Source: Apricaphanius iberus
Taxonomy: Eukaryota; Chordata; Actinopteri; Cyprinodontiformes; Aphaniidae
DNA length: 64,000 nucleotides
Direction of reading: 5' to 3'
Assembly: GCA_028564705.1 (NCBI GenBank)
Contig: JAPXFQ010000121.1
Coordinates: forward strand, 1 to 64,000
The notes under the pieces were generated by a model. The model was not told where the DNA came from. It worked only from the letters and a program-made list of their open reading frames with translations, and ran no database searches. The position numbers were made by a program, and so were the translations under genes. Positions 61,452 to 64,000 of this stretch are shown here, one piece after another. Position 1 is the first letter of the stretch, and the number at the start of each line of letters is the position of its first letter.

Positions 61452-63490
61452 TACAATAAAAAATAATATAAACCCAACATTTTTGTTTTTGCTCCCATAT
61501 TTTTTGAGATTAACTCAAAGATCTGAAACATTTTCTAGATACACAAAATCACAATTTCCCTCAAATATTCTTCCTAGATCTGTCTAAATATGTGATAGTG
61601 AACACTTCCCCTTTGTTGAGATAATCCATCCTACCTCACAGGTGTCCCATATCAAGATGCTGATTAGAAAGCATGATTATTGCACAGATCAGAAAACCAG
61701 TACCTGCTGTGGTCACCATTAGCCTCATGTAGTGCAACACATCTTTGTCGCATAGAGTTGATCAGGTGGAACATGCTGTCGTATACTCCGATCCAAAGCA
61801 TACCAAACATGCTCAATGGGTGACATGTTCGCTGAGTATGCCAAGAATTGTGTACAGATTCTTGCAACATGGGGCCGTGCGTTTGTCACAAGGTGGTTTT
61901 TCTTTAGACTGGTTTTATTGCATGTTTTTACAAATTATGATTTGGTTGCATGTGTTTTTTTTTTCCAGCTGTGCGTCCTCCCTGATTAACCGTAGGTGTG
62001 GGGACTCTGATTAATGAGCCTGGGCCAATGGGGAGCAGGGAAGGGAGGAAGGCTCACCCTTTTATTTCAGCTGGTGAGAGCTCCGGCGCGCGTGTGGAGA
62101 CCCAGCTGGAGGAGACAAGATGAACCCGCAGCCCAGCAACTGGCGATGTGGCGGCAGATAATATGGAGCCGGGAGATGGAGGTTGGAGAGGCGGCAATGA
62201 TTACGGAAGACGTGGCGCACCAAGACGCAAGAGGACCGGTCCGATTCTGTTACGCAGCGGGCGAGTCAAGGGCGTGGTGCTGAGATACCTGGAGACGCCG
62301 AAGAGTAGCTGATGGCGCACCCGGACGCACGAGGAACGGCTAGATCCTGTTACGCAGCGGGCGAGTCATGGTGCTGGAGCCATCGGGAGAGAATTCCTGC
62401 GCTTGGCCCAGAACTGGGACTGATTTTAAGAGACTGCTCCGGAAGGTTTTATTTTCTTTTATTCTGTTTGACTACTTTTAAACCTTTTAAGGTTTCTTTT
62501 GTTCTTACTTCTTTGATTTTTAGAAAATAAACAACTGGAGCACTTGGTTGAGACCAAGTGCTTGGTTGAGACCATGAGAACATGGTCGCCAACAGCGTTC
62601 TCCACCTGATTTTTATTTATAGGCTTTTAAGGGTGGGTGGCCTTTTTGGCTGGGTGCAATCCCACCCTTTGTGACACGTTATCACGCTGCAACATGAGGT
62701 GATGGATGGGAACAACAATGGGCCTCAGGATATCGTCACGAAATCTCTATGCATTCAAAATACGAGCAATAAAATGCACCTGTGTTCATCCACAATGTAC
62801 GCCTGCCCATATCATAACCACACCACCACTATGGGCCGCTCCATCCACAACACTGACATCAGAAAGCCACTCACCCACAGGACGCCAAACACGCTGTCTG
62901 CCACCTGCCCTGATCAGCGTAAACTGGGATTCTGTCCAACGTGCCAGACGCCATCGCATGTGAGCATTCGCCCACTGAAGTCTGTTACAACAATGAACTG
63001 GAGTCAGGTAGAGACCCAGAGAAGGACGACGAGCATGTTTCACTGAGACGGTTTCTGACAGTTTGTGCAGAAGTTCTTTGGTTATGCAAACCAATTGTTT
63101 CAGCAGCTGTCCGAGTGGCTGTTCTCAGACGAACTTGGAGGGGAACGTGCTGGATGTGGAGGTCCTGGGCTGGCGTGGTAACATGTGGTCTTCTGTTGTG
63201 ACGCTGGTTGGAATGTTCTGCCAAATTCTTGGAAACGCTTTTGGAGATGATTTATGGTAGAGAAATGAACATTCAATTTGCGAGCAACAGCTCTGTGGGA
63301 CATTCCTGCTGTCAGCATGCCAACTGCACGCTCCCTCAAAACTTGTGACTTCTGTGGCATTGTGCTGTTTGATGCAGAACAGAAAATTTCAGATTGGCCT
63401 TTTATTGTGTTCAGTCTAAGGCCCACCTGTGCAATAATCATGCTGTCTAATCAGCATATTGATACGACACACCTATGAGGTGGGATGTTC
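61452..63490 (-). mobile_element. Fossil Tc1-like transposon carrying a nested insert
   Basis: Transposase is read on the minus strand. 63100-63441 holds the N-terminal helix-turn-helix (ERAVGMLTAGMSHRAVARKL). After a frameshift, 62786-63094 holds NRLQWANAHMRWRLARW and GGRQRVWRPVGEW, part of the catalytic core. 61664-61870 holds the C-terminus (INSMRQRCVALHEANGDHSR). Frameshifts and internal deletions kill it. The left tip starts near TACAATAAAAAATAATATAA. The right terminal repeat is cut off at GAGGTGGGATG (63489). The insert 61884-62676 splits the coding region. Confidence 0.9.
61884..62676 (+). mobile_element. 793-bp TG...CA element, probable solo LTR
   Basis: It starts TGTCACAAGGTGG and ends CCACCCTTTGTGACA, flanked on both sides by CGTT (61880-61883 and 62677-62680). 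Removing it restores the continuity of the surrounding Tc1-like element. Plus-strand features fit an LTR promoter and terminator: CCAAT (62024), TTTTATTT (about 62060) and AATAAA (62525). It carries a tandem pair of about 90-bp repeats sharing CTGTTACGCAGCGGGCGAGT. No internal genes are present. The alternative is a non-autonomous DNA element with TGT...ACA ends and a 4-bp duplication. Confidence 0.7.
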
Positions 63491-63585
63491 ACTGAGGGAC
63501 GCATGCCTGACTTCAAAAGTAAAACCCTTCTGTTATGTTACGTGCCACGAACAGGTCTGGTGGAAAGAGGCTAACCTATAGCAGC

Positions 63586-63780
63586 ATAATAAGATAAATA
63601 ACAGTCTAACTGTAAGCTTTATGAGAAAAGATTGATCTTAGATTGGACGTCTGCCTCACTAAAACCGAGTGCTGGGAACTAAAGGATCTGCCATCCATTC
63701 TACTTCCAGAACCTCATTTTATGTTTCAGGTGGAGCCAGTGTCAGAAGAAGCGTTTGATGATCTCTCCTTTTCAGCGTTA
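63586..63780 (-). mobile_element. L2-type LINE remnant
   Basis: CTGCCATCCATTCTACTTCCAGAA and CTAACTGTAAGCTTTATGAG resemble the 28340-28490 part of LINE fragment B (CTGCCACCCATTCTACTTTT, CTAACTGTAAGCTTTGTCAA). Strongly diverged, no ORF. Confidence 0.55.
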
Positions 63781-64000
63781 AACTAATCATGACAAAAGCC
63801 CCAACCAGGATCACTACTACGCTTCCTATGAAAAACATGAACCAGGAAAACAAAATCTACTTTGGACTTCTTACAGGAAAGCAGGAAACTTCTGTTGCTT
63901 CAGTTTAATATGTTAAAAACTTTACACTGATCTGATTGTGATGCTAAAGGGGTTTAAATTGTGTCAAGGCGAGGTCAACCTGTGGTGAAGCTGTTGAAAT

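Noticed and set aside
62014..62530. Plus-strand open frames with repeated RSCYAAGES-like peptides
   Set aside because: They lie in the probable LTR and come from its internal tandem repeat; no protein domain.

Overview
The window is vertebrate nuclear DNA, almost certainly from a ray-finned (teleost) fish. It is AT-rich and gene-poor. It is dense in repeat types typical of teleosts: L2/Rex-type LINE tails, Tc1-like transposons, hAT and piggyBac MITEs, a tRNA-derived SINE and large microsatellites. Genes have introns, there are no operons, and most open reading frames are chance. The species cannot be fixed from sequence alone; the repeat set looks percomorph-like (inference).

The one clearly identifiable gene is gdf5 (growth/differentiation factor 5, BMP/TGF-beta superfamily) on the + strand. 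Two coding exons, 20588-21275 and 41867-42807, join in frame to give a 542-residue preproprotein. It has a signal peptide, a long low-complexity propeptide, a furin-type site (RMRR, residues 407-410) and a seven-cysteine knot domain. The exons are separated by a 20,591-bp phase-1 intron filled with mobile elements. Candidate poly(A) signals lie about 0.7 kb after the stop codon.

Upstream, 1-20 kb holds intergenic DNA with a cluster of three related 'AGGGATGCA' MITEs. Two of these carry nested insertions, one a SINE and one a Tc1-like element. The same stretch has two long hairpin-forming inverted repeats (16.8 and 17.9-18.3 kb). A single convincing coding exon on the - strand (11819-11956) looks like the 3' terminal exon of an unidentified neighbouring gene.

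Inside the intron (21-42 kb) are a hAT MITE with an 8-bp target duplication, an element with perfect 21-bp terminal inverted repeats, and a piggyBac-type MITE. It also holds stacked L2 LINE fragments on the - strand with recognisable reverse-transcriptase motifs, a 560-bp palindromic element, a 1.5-kb 20/21-bp minisatellite and a (TATC)n tract grown from a LINE tail.

Downstream (43-64 kb) lies a 4.85-kb GGAT-type satellite with higher-order duplications. It creates spurious open frames up to 945 codons long. Beyond it are several nested DNA transposons. The clearest is a fossil Tc1-like transposon at the right edge, split by a 793-bp TG...CA element (probable solo LTR) with a 4-bp target duplication. 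CTCF-like motifs point towards each other on either side of gdf5. I found no bacterial-style system and no convincing new protein machinery; the most interesting material is repeat architecture and possible regulatory layout around gdf5.
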